This document shows, one piece after another, positions 10,162-20,647 of a DNA stretch of 64,000 nucleotides; within the stretch, counting starts at the first letter, position 1; the number at the start of each line of letters is the position of its first letter. Origin of the DNA: Volutella citrinella (Eukaryota; Ascomycota; Sordariomycetes; Hypocreales; Nectriaceae). Made by a program: the position numbers and the translations under genes. The notes beneath the pieces were generated by a model. That model did not search any database and was not told where the DNA came from. It saw only the letters and a program-made list of their open reading frames with translations. The stretch is from positions 496,001-560,000 of the forward strand of contig JAWZSP010000009.1 of the NCBI GenBank assembly GCA_034401135.1, in the 5' to 3' direction.

Positions 10162-10980
10162 TTATGAAACGCTAAAGGGTGTATCGTTAATATTTCCAAG
10201 GTGTAGAAGCAGCATTCGGAGGCTTTCAACAACCTGGTTGGCACACTCAAACTTCTCCTCCCAGCACATCTGAATGACCTCGGCTCCCACCACCCCTTGC
10301 AGATCTGGTAGCTGTCCCGCAGCATATTTTTCATTTATTTCGTGGTCCATCAGACCTCCCATCGGCTCTTTCCAAGCCATTATTTCCTAAATGGCTGATC
10401 CCAGAGCGAACAGCACTCTGTTTCGAACTGGTCTGTCCGCAACCTCTCTGCCTCGGCAAGGAAGCTCATAGGCTGGCTCCTCACACGCATATACCTTGAA
10501 ATCGTAATTTTCAATCATTGCACTTCCAAAGTCTCCAATTTTGACTTGGTGTCCTGGAAATAAGAACAGGTTTCGGCAGCTCAGATCGCTGTGCTGAACC
10601 GATCTCTCATGAACAAACGCCAACCCCAGCGCGGCGTCCAAGCTCATTCTCAATCTTGCTGCAATGGGGAAATCTTCACCCGGTTTCTTGTTAATAAAAG
10701 CCCGTAGGTCCCGGAATGGTGCATATTCCAGGCGCAGCGAGTGAATTCCTGTGTCAAGCTCCTCAAGATCATAGCATCTTAGGATATTCGGATGTTCTCC
10801 AAGATGCTTGTAGATTGTGTTCTCTCGCAGTACTAACTGCTCCAATTCTACCCCTTCGTCAGAGTATTCGCCAACGAATTTGCCATCTTCCCAAATCTGG
10901 TAGCCTTTGAGGACTGTCTTCTCATCCGTGGACGTCACGTAGCTCGTACCGCCAATGCCGACAATTGCAAACGAGGGCAT
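10162..10980 (-). CDS. protein-kinase-like gene interrupted by one in-frame TAG
   Basis: A kinase fold of 272 codons reads on the minus strand from ATG 10980 to the stop at 10162, interrupted only by TAG at 10389-10387 (codon 198). Visible motifs are a Gly-rich start (VGIGGTS), VLK (K25), an alphaC-like Glu (E53), HSDLSCRN (D132, N137), DFG (D150) and EPAYELPCRGRE for the activation/P+1 region. After the stop, in the same frame, come EIMAWKEPMGGL and IQMCWEEKFECANQVVESL, the normal C-lobe. The stop takes the place of the W/Y before E-I in subdomain IX. The Asp expected before FALG is Val here (NRVLFALG), a possible sign of decay. It is either a young pseudogene, a truncated 197-aa protein, or a gene rescued by stop-codon recoding. 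It is divergent from the NLR gene. Confidence 0.72.
10375..10396 (-). promoter_or_regulatory. hairpin with the premature TAG in its loop
   Basis: On the sense (minus) strand AGCCATT (10396-10390) and AATGGCT (10381-10375) are exact inverse complements, enclosing the 8-nt loop TAGGAAAT. The premature stop TAG is the first three loop bases, and its A (10388) is preceded by T. In Fusarium and Neurospora, A-to-I mRNA editing prefers an A with U on its 5' side in a hairpin loop, and UAG to UGG changes are known from kinase genes. Whether this transcript is edited cannot be seen from DNA. Confidence 0.55.
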
Positions 10981-11524
10981 TGGGTTCAGTTAGGTATTTG
11001 AATGGACCTGCTGGCTGAGATGAGATGGAATCGCGTGAGCTTGGCGGTTTGACTGATTTGATGTTTTGGTTTGGGGAAAGACGGTGCGTGAGAAGTTGGG
11101 GGTAGGGCGAGGTAACGCAGATGCCTCAGGCAGTCACCGGCTCCAAGGTGAGACAACCAACAGCTCAGACTGTCGAGAACTGGCCAAGCTGGCCAAACCG
11201 CTTGAATTTGAGGCATCAGAAGGTCATATTGATGTTGTTGGTCACATAGGAAGCTCGGCTTGTTTTGCACCCAAGTAACCTCATGATTTGAAGCCAAGCA
11301 TTCATCATGAGTGATACCATGTCCAATATGTGGAAACAACAATTATCGGCTGCGCAGGGCTGCAGACTGAGATGGCCCATCATTCGCCAGCCTGGCAAGC
11401 CACCTTTCGCTGCTGCGGCTGAGCTGAAAAATCCGGTCACTCGGCCTCTAGCGATTTTCTAGCCTCACTCCTCATTCAACCTCAGGAGCCGGGGCAACAG
11501 CATCCTTTTCCGTCACCGTGAAAG
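10981..11524. promoter_or_regulatory. divergent promoter between kinase-like gene and NLR
   Basis: This 544-bp interval separates the start codons of two diverging genes, so both promoters must lie here or overlap. I see no clear TATA box or repeated motif. No exon is supported. Confidence 0.5.
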
Positions 11525-14500
11525 ATGCGGCACCATATTCTTGATGTGGGCATCTCCGTCGCATACGAACCCGACCAAGGTGACCCTATCGTTGAGTAAG
11601 CAGAGCATCCCGACTTAGACCTTGCTGGGGTTGCTCACATTTACGCAGCATCGTCTTCGTCCATGGACTGCATGGACACCCCCGCACAACATGGACTGGT
11701 AAAAGACGCTCGAATCCTACGGCTTCTTCATCGTCGCCGCTGCCAGCTGACACAGTAACAACACAAGAGAGGGCTCGCTCTGGCATTTTTCGACAGACCT
11801 TATCCCGACTTAGTGGGCACTCTTCACCTGCCAAGGCTTCTCAATCTACCAATAAAGAAAGACAAGTTGCCCAGGCCCATACTGTTTTCTGGCCCTCTGA
11901 ACTGCTCCCAGTCGAGTGTCCAGACTCCCGCGTGCTCATGTTTGGCCACTATTCCAAAACCAAGAGCTATGCCTCGGGCCCGAGCAGTCTTCAATCACAT
12001 GCCAAAGATCTCCTCCTTTCGCTATCTCAAATCACCCATCCTGGTCGGCCGTTGATCTTTGTAGCGCATAGCCTAGGCGGCATTATCGTCAAAGAGGTAG
12101 GTGCTGACTCCGGTGTAGCGGGTTGATACAAGACTTACCACAGCAGATGCTGGCATTGTCGTCAAAGCATGCGGACCCTGAGGCTCTCAACATCATCCAG
12201 TCGACAAATGCCGTCGTTTTTCTCGGCACACCACATCGGGGTAGTCCGAAACTCGCATTGTTTGGCGAAAAGATTCGATCGGTGGTTAATGTCCCTCAGA
12301 TGGTGGCCAGGCCAGTTCTCCTGGGCTCCCTCGGGCTTAAGAATACAGACCTAGAGCGAGCCCACGAAACTTTTTGTGACTTATGGGGAACCTACGATTT
12401 CCGCATCAAGACATTCCAAGAAGGCTTAGGCTCGAAGGGCATGGGCATGGGGCCCCAGGGGACCAAGGTTGTGGTGCACTCGTCCTCCTTGATTGGCGAT
12501 ACACGAGAGCGGCCGGAGACTCTTGAGGCAAACCACCAAGAAATATGCCGCTTCACTGGCCCAGACGATCCAAACTACCATAGGGTCGGGAGAGAAATCC
12601 AGTCGCTTTACCAAGCAATTGTCGATTCAACATTGCAGAACGCACAGGTCCTTCGTGATGCCAACCCCAGGCCTCAGGGTGGTCTTAGAGAGCGCTCCCT
12701 ATCGCAGACTTCTCGGGATTACACACTACATGACACAGAAAAGTCCTGCCTTCGGTCCCTTTGGTTTCCTCAGATGCATTTCCGACAACATGGCATCGAA
12801 TTACCCACGCAATCCACATGTTCTTGGCTTTTTGAGCATGATGTGTATCGCCATTGGTACAACGACAGCAGTCGACACAAGCACCAAGGTCTATTGTGGA
12901 TTAAAGGCAAGCCGGGTACTGGGAAGTCCGTTCTTGTCAAGGAAGCGTTACGCCGGGCCAGACTTGACGAGGCCTCGCTTGGTCACGCAGTAGCCGCATT
13001 CTTCTTCAGTGCAAAGGGAGACCGACTGGAGCACTCAGCAGAAGGAGTCTTTCGTTCTATTCTGCATCAACTAGCAACAGAGAACCCACGCTGGCGCAAG
13101 GGTTTCGTCAAAAGCTGGCATGATCGAACCGGGGCGACGAGTCTTTCGAATGGTGCACCGAGCCACTGGACAGAGGCAGACCTGGAGAGTTCTACGACAT
13201 CTCTGCTAACCAGTGCCCTTCCGAGGAGAACAATCATTTTCATCGACGCTCTCGATGAATGTGACCAAGACAGCATAGAACCGCAAGCCAGCTTTTGGCG
13301 ACATGTGACCAAACTGGCGCACGACGCAGGCGTTCGGTTAAGCGTGTGTTTTTCCAGTCGGCACTATCACGGCATACCTCTGGAAGATTATGCGGAGATA
13401 GCGGTCGAAGACCATAATTCCCAAGCCATAAGAGCTTTTGTCACCGACAAGTTTCGTATCCTGGCCCAAAGGGACGATGGTGGGTGGAAGGGAACCGAGG
13501 GCATGAGAGAGCGCATCATTGAGAGGTCCTCTGGCGTCTTTCTCTGGGCTTCTATCGTTGTGGAAACAGCACTACAAAGCTGGGACGACGGCAGAGGGTT
13601 CCTTCGCTTGTCTAGGATGATGTATCGGAGTGTACCAGAGACGCTCGAGACTCTTTTTACAACACTCCTGTCAGGGGTGAGCCCCGAGTCAACGCGAATG
13701 ACACTTCGACTGTTTCAATGGGCTATACTATCAACGAAGCCCCTCATGCTGGATGAATGGCATCACATTCTTGCATTTATTAGGGAGCCTCCCCCTTCAT
13801 CGCTTTTCCAATGGCAACTATCAGAGTATTTTCCCTCAACAGACGATGAACTAGAGAGGCGCATCAAATACATGTCCAGAGGCTTGCTAGAGATCAGCAA
13901 GCCCCAAGTGGAACGTCCGCAGGATAAGGCTGTCGACGCCAGCTCGGTACGTGCGGGGGCCAGGTCTCTGGGCTGTGAGCAGGGAGAAACTCGCTTCGTT
14001 CAAGTCATTCACGAGTCTGTGCGAGAGTTCTTTCTCCAAAGCCCTGGTTTCAGTGCCCTCGATCCATATCCGGGGCCTATTCCTCAATGCATCGGATTGG
14101 GTCATCTAGCGATTATGAAGACGTGCCTAGACTATTTGCGCATAAGAGAGCTTGATGAGCTTGTGGCTACGCGAGTGGGAGCGAGCCATGTGGCCAGAGC
14201 CAGCAGGGATCATATGCTGTCTACTCGAGGTTCTTCCCAGCCAGGAGTGTACGAGGATTCTGATGCCGGTAACATCCAACTTCCAGTCTCAGGGTGTTCT
14301 GCAAATCTAGAGACTGAACAGACGCATTCTTCGGAAATCCCCAACGAAAATGAAGGCTATGGGATCAACATCCTCGAATGGGCGCAAGCCATCACAGCAC
14401 ACACGACCGAGTCCCGACCGGCATCTCTCTCTTCCGCCAGGACCAGCATTCTTGAAGTCTCTCCACATCCTGCACTTCTCTTCTATGCTACCTATGAGCT

Positions 14501-15368
14501 ATTCGAGCACGCCAAGATGGCTCAGGGTTGTGCCGTAGATCCCATCGCAGTCATTGAGCACTTGATGCAAAAAGCATCTTGGGAGCGTTGGGTCATCCTC
14601 AATGAGGACGTTCCTGCAAACTGCCAGCTGCTTGATTACGCCCACGATATGGGATTATCTTCATGGCGTGAGGGCATTCTCGACAATCGGCGGAACTTAG
14701 ATCTATTCGCAACGGCTGTGACAGATACGCCTCTCACCATATCGACACCCAGACGCTCTCAGCTCCCAGCGCACAGAAGCAACGTCATGGGTGGAAAAAG
14801 CTCGAGAGCTGCAGAAAGCAATACCAGCACACCAATCCCTTGTCCAGACATGAGAGCATCCTCACGTGGTATTACCAGCCAGGTAGCTCCCAGCGATCCT
14901 TCCCAGCCTGGTACAGCAGTGACGGTAGCCCAGTGCCCGGAGCCGGAGTGCAACGGGCGGCCGTTTCTGACCGAGTTTGCTTTACGACGACACACAAGAC
15001 TTTTGCACAGAGCGTCTTCGCACACGAAAGATCAGTACCTATGTGACTACCCGCGTTGTAGCCGCAAATCCGATCCCTTTGTTCGCCGAGACCACTTCCG
15101 TGATCATGTACGGGAGTACCACCGCGAAGACGTCTTAAAGCGTAGCCAAGCTATCACAGAGGAGTGGCTCGATAGTCGATCGATTAACGAGCGATGGATG
15201 CGTTGCTCAAGATGCCTTGGACGAATATCCTTTCCCCGAAAGGGCTCACAGTGTCCTCACTGCAGGAACGAATGCGAGAGTATGCGTATGGCGCGGCGCA
15301 TACAAGAGCGGGCAGACCATTTCCCGATGATTCGAAAATCAGCAGTAGTCATGCCTCATGAACGCTGA
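11525..15368 (+). CDS. fungal NLR: alpha/beta hydrolase (SesB-like) - NACHT - zinc fingers
   Basis: STAND NTPase of about 1246 residues, likely involved in non-self recognition or heterokaryon incompatibility as for related fungal NLRs. Exons: 11525-11595, 11649-12096, and from 12144 or 12147 (a CAGCAG tandem acceptor) to 15368. The N-terminal hydrolase domain shows VFVHGLHGHP (H29) and the nucleophile elbow AHSLGG (S165), then VFLGTPHRG. NACHT follows with Walker A GKPGTGKS (427-434), Walker B IIFIDALDECD (536-546), and a winged-helix-like part ending VIHESVREFFL. The C-terminus has no ankyrin, TPR or WD repeats. Instead there are two C2H2-like fingers (near 1102-1128 and 1137-1165) and a CxxC...CxxC ribbon (near 1191-1213). 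Exon 1 was chosen because it restores the family motif DIVFVHGL across the junction. Confidence 0.88.
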
Positions 15369-15551
15369 TGCGTCTGGCTGTTCAAGATGCAGGCTTGACC
15401 TTTACCCAGGAAATCAGGTTGAGAATGATCATTTTGTCACACACAAAGCAAGTTCATTTCATAGCAGCTCATGTACGAGTACATTCCCTGTTAAATATAA
15501 TGCCGGACTGAGTACCACGCCGTCGAAAAGCTGCACAGTTCTACCAGTAAT

Positions 15552-16284
15552 TTATAATGACAAAACGAAGAGTGCAGCGCAAGCCATGGTTGCAACCAGC
15601 ACCGAAGCTGGACTGCTTCTCCCTGCCGCATTGCCTTGAAATGCCCATTTCTCACACCCCTTGTGGACATGATTGTAACCAGCTGCTCTGTTGATTGCAA
15701 AACTCTTAATGGAATTGGGCACCGTCTGGCACTGTCCCCCGGCTTCCGTCTGACAGCTCGTCTCAAACCATGGAAACTGGTCAGGGTTCTTGTCGCCCTC
15801 GGTCTGCTGGCAGTTGGCGTAGGCGTAGACGTAAAACACCCACGGGGCATCCTTGCCGGCATCCACCTTGCCGGTGATGTTTACTTGCTCGTACCAGACA
15901 CGCGAGTAGTTGGCGTTGGCGTTATAGCGATCAAGATTTCTAGCTTCCCAGTCGATGCGATTGGGAAAGTCTCGCGTGTCCTCGTCGGACACTTGTTGGC
16001 TTCCATTCTGTGACCCCGTTGTGTTGGATTGCGAGAATATTTCGTCCAGATTGAAGCAGGTGAATGAAGCTGGGATGGTGGAGGTGGTCAGAACAAGGCC
16101 CTTGGATGTATCCTTGGCCTTGCACGAGGCCTCGTCGCCATCGCTGAAGAAGGCGACGGTGATGTTTCCATTGCTTCGACATGTCAGCGGCTGGTGACTG
16201 TGTGGCATTTTTTACTTACCCTTGGTCGTTGACGCCCAATGCCAGCAAGGGGAGAAGGGAGAGGACTGCGAGTTGCTTGAGCAT
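15552..16284 (-). CDS. secreted GPI-anchored cell-surface protein
   Basis: Predicted 228-residue surface protein, function unknown. Exon 1 is 16284-16220 and exon 2 is 16173-15552. The intron is 46 nt (GTAAGT...GAAG), and splicing joins the signal peptide (MLKQLAVLSLLPLLALG) to NDQGNGNITVAFFSDGDEASCK. The mature part is Asn/Asp-rich with several N-glycosylation sequons and six or more Cys. It ends in a small-residue site (NAAGRSS) followed by a hydrophobic tail (VLVATMACAALFVLSL), the classic GPI-attachment signal. It is convergent with the NLR gene, 183 bp away. Confidence 0.82.
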
Positions 16285-17408
16285 GTTGTGGTGGTGGCTG
16301 AGCCGAAGCATCAATCGTTGAACGTGTCGATGTTTGGATGCAGGAAACTAGTAACTTAGATGAGCTGCGCCAGGGAAAGCGCTTGAGAGCAAAGGTTAAA
16401 AGTAGGCAGCCCCCAGGTAATATGGCGTGGCTGTCATTGTGAAACAAGTCAGCGTCAGGGCATAATGCACTCTGTGCGATACGTCATGATCATCAGTGAT
16501 AAACGTGGCGCAGGGGCCCATCTGTGTCGGCATTGGATCACCCAGGACGGGTCCGAAGCATCTCTTTCGCACCGATAGGTCGGCAAACTTGGGGGCGGGA
16601 CAAGGATGGCCAGTGACATGTCTGACCACAGGTACTCGATACATTGTCGAGGATTCTCATTCCCCATCGTACAAGGAGTAGGGCTGTGCTCCGCACCACC
16701 TTGGCATAAGCTTGTTTGGACCAGACGCGAGTCGCGTGACATTGCGTAGGCCAGTGTCAGTGTTTCTTTAGGCTTTTGGTCATTAATAGTGACAGTGGTA
16801 AGCTGCATGTCGCTTCATGGCTGAAAACTTGAAACGGGAGGGCGTCTCGGTCATGGATCACCCCGGCAGCGGGATGTGCTTCGGGTGTCACAAGGCGATG
16901 CTGTACAGCCCCAGCCTGCCAGAACTCTGCGCGCTTTCTGGAGAAAGTAACGTTTAAAAAAAAGCCTAGGGGGTGAGCGGGCACTGCCGAGGCACACACC
17001 ATGGACGTCTGTGCTTCAAAACTTGTTTCAATTGATGTGAGCCTGTGACAATTTGCTTACCCTGCAGACGACCAACAAAGTTACCACGGCATTTCTTTCT
17101 AGTTGCACCGAATGTTTTTGCCTTAGGGTCTGCCTGATTTGGGAAATTTATCATCCCCTGGAGTGTCGATTTTCTGTTACATTTTCCTGAAATCTGGTGA
17201 TGAGTAGCATGATCCATCTATCACGATAATACACACTCAGCTGAGCGGGGATAAACAATCATCATCATTTACAAAGAGTGGGAAAATATCCACGTCTTAT
17301 TCAAACTATGACTGTACAAAGGCTACACATTGTTCGTGCAGGGAGCAGTTTGAGAAATTCCGCACTTGTAGAGACCCAACAGCCCATGCAGGCGTCATCA
17401 CCACCACA
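16285..17408. other. intergenic region, no gene seen
   Basis: About 1.1 kb containing the promoter of the GPI protein and the 3' flank of the small secreted protein. Open frames are short and lack family features. An alternative last exon of the neighbouring secreted protein could reach into 17300-17345. Confidence 0.4.
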
Positions 17409-17797
17409 TCAGAACCGGCTAGGATGGCCAAGAAGCTTCAGGGTTATCAGTAAGCAGCAAAGTTTTCGATAGCGGTCATTCTTACTGCGACACTGGAAAA
17501 TAGGAGCAGGGCGGCCAACGTTCATGCAAATGCCCTTGCACACGCCGAACTTGTTATCCCCGTCGGCTTGTTCTCTCAGATAGCATTTAGACTTGCATTC
17601 GGCAGCTGGTGGAGGATTTTAGTGAGACCTACTCTGCTGGATACTGGGCAGATGAACTCACACGTATCAAAGGCATCGTTAGCAGGGCCTTCAGCACCAT
17701 CCTTGCATTTGGGGACGTCATTCTGTCTCTCGGCCAACTTGGGCGCGGCGAGAACCGCCAGAACGCTAGAGCCGATGAGGAAGATAGAAAGCTTCAT
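17409..17797 (-). CDS. small secreted cysteine-rich protein
   Basis: Predicted 110-residue secreted protein of effector-like type. ATG 17797 begins a signal peptide (MKLSIFLIGSSVLAVLAAPKLAERQ). Exon 1 runs 17797-17662, and a 56-nt intron follows with GTGAGT, an ACTAAAA branch and CAG. Exon 2 starts at 17605. Splicing gives DTSAECKSKCYLREQ followed by a Cys-spaced core (GVCKGICMN, then FQCRSKN). The C-terminal end is uncertain: the open frame runs to TGA 17411-17409, but a GTAAGA donor at the CRS codon could start a second intron and give a shorter end. No family is recognised; the paired CxxxC spacing suggests a disulfide-stabilised fold. A TATA-like TATATAT lies about 95 bp upstream of the ATG. 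Confidence 0.68.
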
Positions 17798-17890
17798 CTT
17801 GTTTAGTGTGGATCGTCGGGTGTGGTAGAGCAAATGTGTCCAGCAAAGAGCAGGTGAAGAATGATCCACAGTGTCCTGCTTGGAGAGCAA

Positions 17891-17900
17891 CGATATATAT
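17891..17900 (-). promoter_or_regulatory. TATA-like element of the Cys-rich secreted protein
   Basis: An alternating AT tract (ATATATATCG on the minus strand) lies about 95 bp before the ATG at 17797, a usual distance for a fungal TATA element. Confidence 0.4.
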
Positions 17901-19294
17901 GTACTACGTACGTGACTAACTGCTCACAGCGCCTCATTTCTAGACCTCAAACGTGATGTTTACGTCAGGATCCAGGATATTCTTGGAAGCTGAGATGGAA
18001 AGTCTGTCAACCTTGCGTCATATTTCTTCTTGCTTGATGCCTGTTGTTTTCTTCGGGACCGAGCAGTACTGCTCTCCGACTCTCCGCTGTGGCACAGCTG
18101 TTGGAAATAGAATAGATATCGGCAGAGTTTCAGATACTCAGCCTCTCTTTTCTCCTTAGGAGACATCGTGGCATCACTTCATAGTGTCTCCTGCCCCCAA
18201 GCAACCAACTCGTCGAGGGCTGTGCTATATGCATTGTGTGTTGGCTTCTGCTTAAAGATTGGATCAGCAGGACTTGGGAATCGAGGGACCGTCACTCATC
18301 GGAAGAAAATGGTCGTAAGGGGAGAATTCGGGTACGCAAATACACGATGAATCCTACATGATGAATCATGGGAGGCTCATGGCCACGATTGACGAGCGAA
18401 TAGGATAGATTGGGTGCCAGGACTCGGATCAGCGCGGCCGCCATCGACTGACTCGTTTCATCCTCTATTGGATGCTTCAACCGTGACGGCAGGGATCGGT
18501 GGCGCTTTGGTGGTCAGATCTGGTCGGCAGCTTGGGGGCTAATGCAGTACATACACCTCCGTGAAGATCTGACGCCAGGAGGAAGTGTGGTCCGTGTGGG
18601 CGCCAAGCCAAGCTATCACATTGCTCAAAAAAAAAGCGCCGGCTCTCCAATCAACGGGCGATGCATCTGCGGCATGAAAGTTTCCGGCGGTAGCATATAC
18701 ATAGGATCACCAACCCGGCGCGTCTGTGCATGGCGGTGCCGTCCGAGGCCCGCACCGCGCATATCAGCCATGGCCGTCCCCGCGCCTAGCCAAGTGGTTG
18801 CTTCCAGTCGCTATTTTTGACGTCATCTCACACCGGAAGGCTCCCCTACCGATTGATTGCTAGGAAATCTATTGACATGTCAATGTGAAGCATCTTTGAT
18901 GCGGTGGACGCCTTGCCAGCGCAGCCGGACCACTGCAAAATCCGGCACATATAGTGTATCATAGTAAGGCTGAGCTGATGTTTCGGCAAGGATCACGCCG
19001 GAACCTTTGTGGATCTACCACTCTTCATGCGACGAGAATCCTTCCACCGCAGACCACTGGTGAGCTTCTCGTTGTAATCGCAGAGAGAAGCGCAGAGTCT
19101 AGGAAACGAGCAACAATCGAGAACTTGGCAGAGCGATCAGCCATGGGAGCCGCAGACAGAAGACTTCGAGTATAAGATGGTGCTCTTGGATGCCCAGGAA
19201 AACGAGAAAGCAACCACCAGCTTCAAGCATCATTCCCAGAACAACAACAACACCTTGACTTTTATCCGTTGCCTCGTTTATAAATTCCACAACT
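17901..19294. other. intergenic region, no gene supported
   Basis: About 1.4 kb between diverging genes. One 68-codon minus-strand frame (18166-17960, Lys/Arg-rich, no signal or known motif) is the only candidate and is not supported further. The rest holds no recognisable exon or repeat. Confidence 0.4.
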
Positions 19295-20342
19295 ATGGCA
19301 GCTGCAGTAATCGACGGCATTGGCCTGCTCAGCGGAGTCCTGGGCATTATTGGCTTCATCCAAGACAATATCCCCGACAAGCCTGCCCAGGGCGCATCCA
19401 TCCGCATCAAAGCTGGCAACCCGGGTGACAATAACCCAGGCATGGTAAGTCTTGAGTCGCGCAACAAACCTATTCGTCTCAGCTTACATGTTCCTAGGAA
19501 GGAGATATTGCTGCTGCTTACGCCTGGGACGTCAACAACAACTACCTAGGCCAGTCCAAAGGCTCATTCGTCAATGTCGGTGACGTTGCCGACCTGACCA
19601 TTGACTCCTTTTCTCCTGGCTCTCGCGCCGACTATGTCGGTGTCGCGGCAAAGAAGAACGCCGTCTGCATTGCCTGGATCACGGTCAACATGTTCGACGG
19701 CACCACGGGCGCCGCCTGGACTGGCGACATTGGCTATTCGTGCGGCCAGAACTGGTACGAGCAGAAGGAGCAGGCGGGATACCTCGACAAGGAGAAGAAG
19801 AAGAAGTATATCCCGAGATGCACATGGCTCGACGAAGACCACACTGGCGGTGTTCCCAGTGCCGCCCTCAAGTTCCGTGCCACCGCCTATGGAGAGGACG
19901 TCGTCGATACCGTCAAGGCCCAAAAGAGCTGCGACATGACCATCTACGGACGAGACAATGGCCCAATCAATGGTAATAGCCAATCCAATCTTTCTTGTTT
20001 CACAAACTGACAAGCCGCACAGGCAAGCCCGGCAAGCGATCCCTTGAGAACCGCGCACGCCTCCCATGGATGGAGAAGAAACTCATCATCTCCGACATTG
20101 AGTCACACAAGGCCAAGAACCTGTGCTCGTCGGCAACCTCGTGGGGCCCAGACTTTGTCGGGCGAGACGGCATGTTCTGCGACATGGGCAAGAAGAAGCT
20201 CTCTCCGCTCTGCAAGACGCGGAACGAGCCTGGCTGCATCGAGATTGATGAAAACCAGCGAGTGGTCAGGAAGCGCTCCTTCATCGCGAAGCGGCAGGTT
20301 GATACGCCGCACAAGACGTATGAGAAGATTGAGAACTGGTGA
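19295..20342 (+). CDS. conserved-type hypothetical protein with N-terminal hydrophobic helix
   Basis: Predicted 314 residues from three exons: 19295-19444, 19498-19972, 20023-20342. The introns (GTAAGT...CCTAG and GTAATA...CACAG) are about 50 nt each and restore one frame. The N-terminus is a hydrophobic helix (VIDGIGLLSGVLGIIGFI) without a cleavage site, so membrane or lipid association is possible. The central part (GDIAAAYAWDVNNNYLGQSKG, then SADYVGVAAKKNAVCIAWITV-like strands) reads as a beta-rich domain. The C-terminal third has dibasic sites (GKRSLE, RKRSF, AKRQV) that could be cut by a Kex2-type protease if it enters the secretory route. I do not recognise the family. TATAAA at 19279 is only 15 bp from the ATG, too close to be its TATA box unless initiation is downstream. 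Confidence 0.78.
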
Positions 20343-20647
20343 TGGAGTTTTCTGAGGTCATTGAGGCACCAGTCTCGTGGATGTCTCTAGATTGTGATGC
20401 CGAGACAGAGATTTCTTGCTCGAGGTTGGATTGGTCTCCATGCTTTATTTGTACTTGATATTCTCAGCCAGAAACCACTCTACCATGGTTCTCTGAAGTA
20501 TCTTTGCTCCTCCACGCCCGCTCAATCGAATTTTGCTATTATCCATGCTTCTAAAATCCCAATTCTCCCTCTTCCAATACAATGCCGCCTAACGCATAGG
20601 TCCCATGTAGCAGAAGATTGTCCTCAGCTGCAGTTCTACCCCTCAAT
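20343..20647. other. convergent 3' interval, no gene seen
   Basis: This short interval holds the 3' ends of two converging genes. Nothing further is recognised. Confidence 0.5.

Noticed and set aside
17960..18166. 68-codon Lys/Arg-rich minus-strand frame (MSPKEKREAEYLKLC...)
   Set aside because: Reads more like protein than its neighbours, but has no signal, no domain and no supporting splice context.
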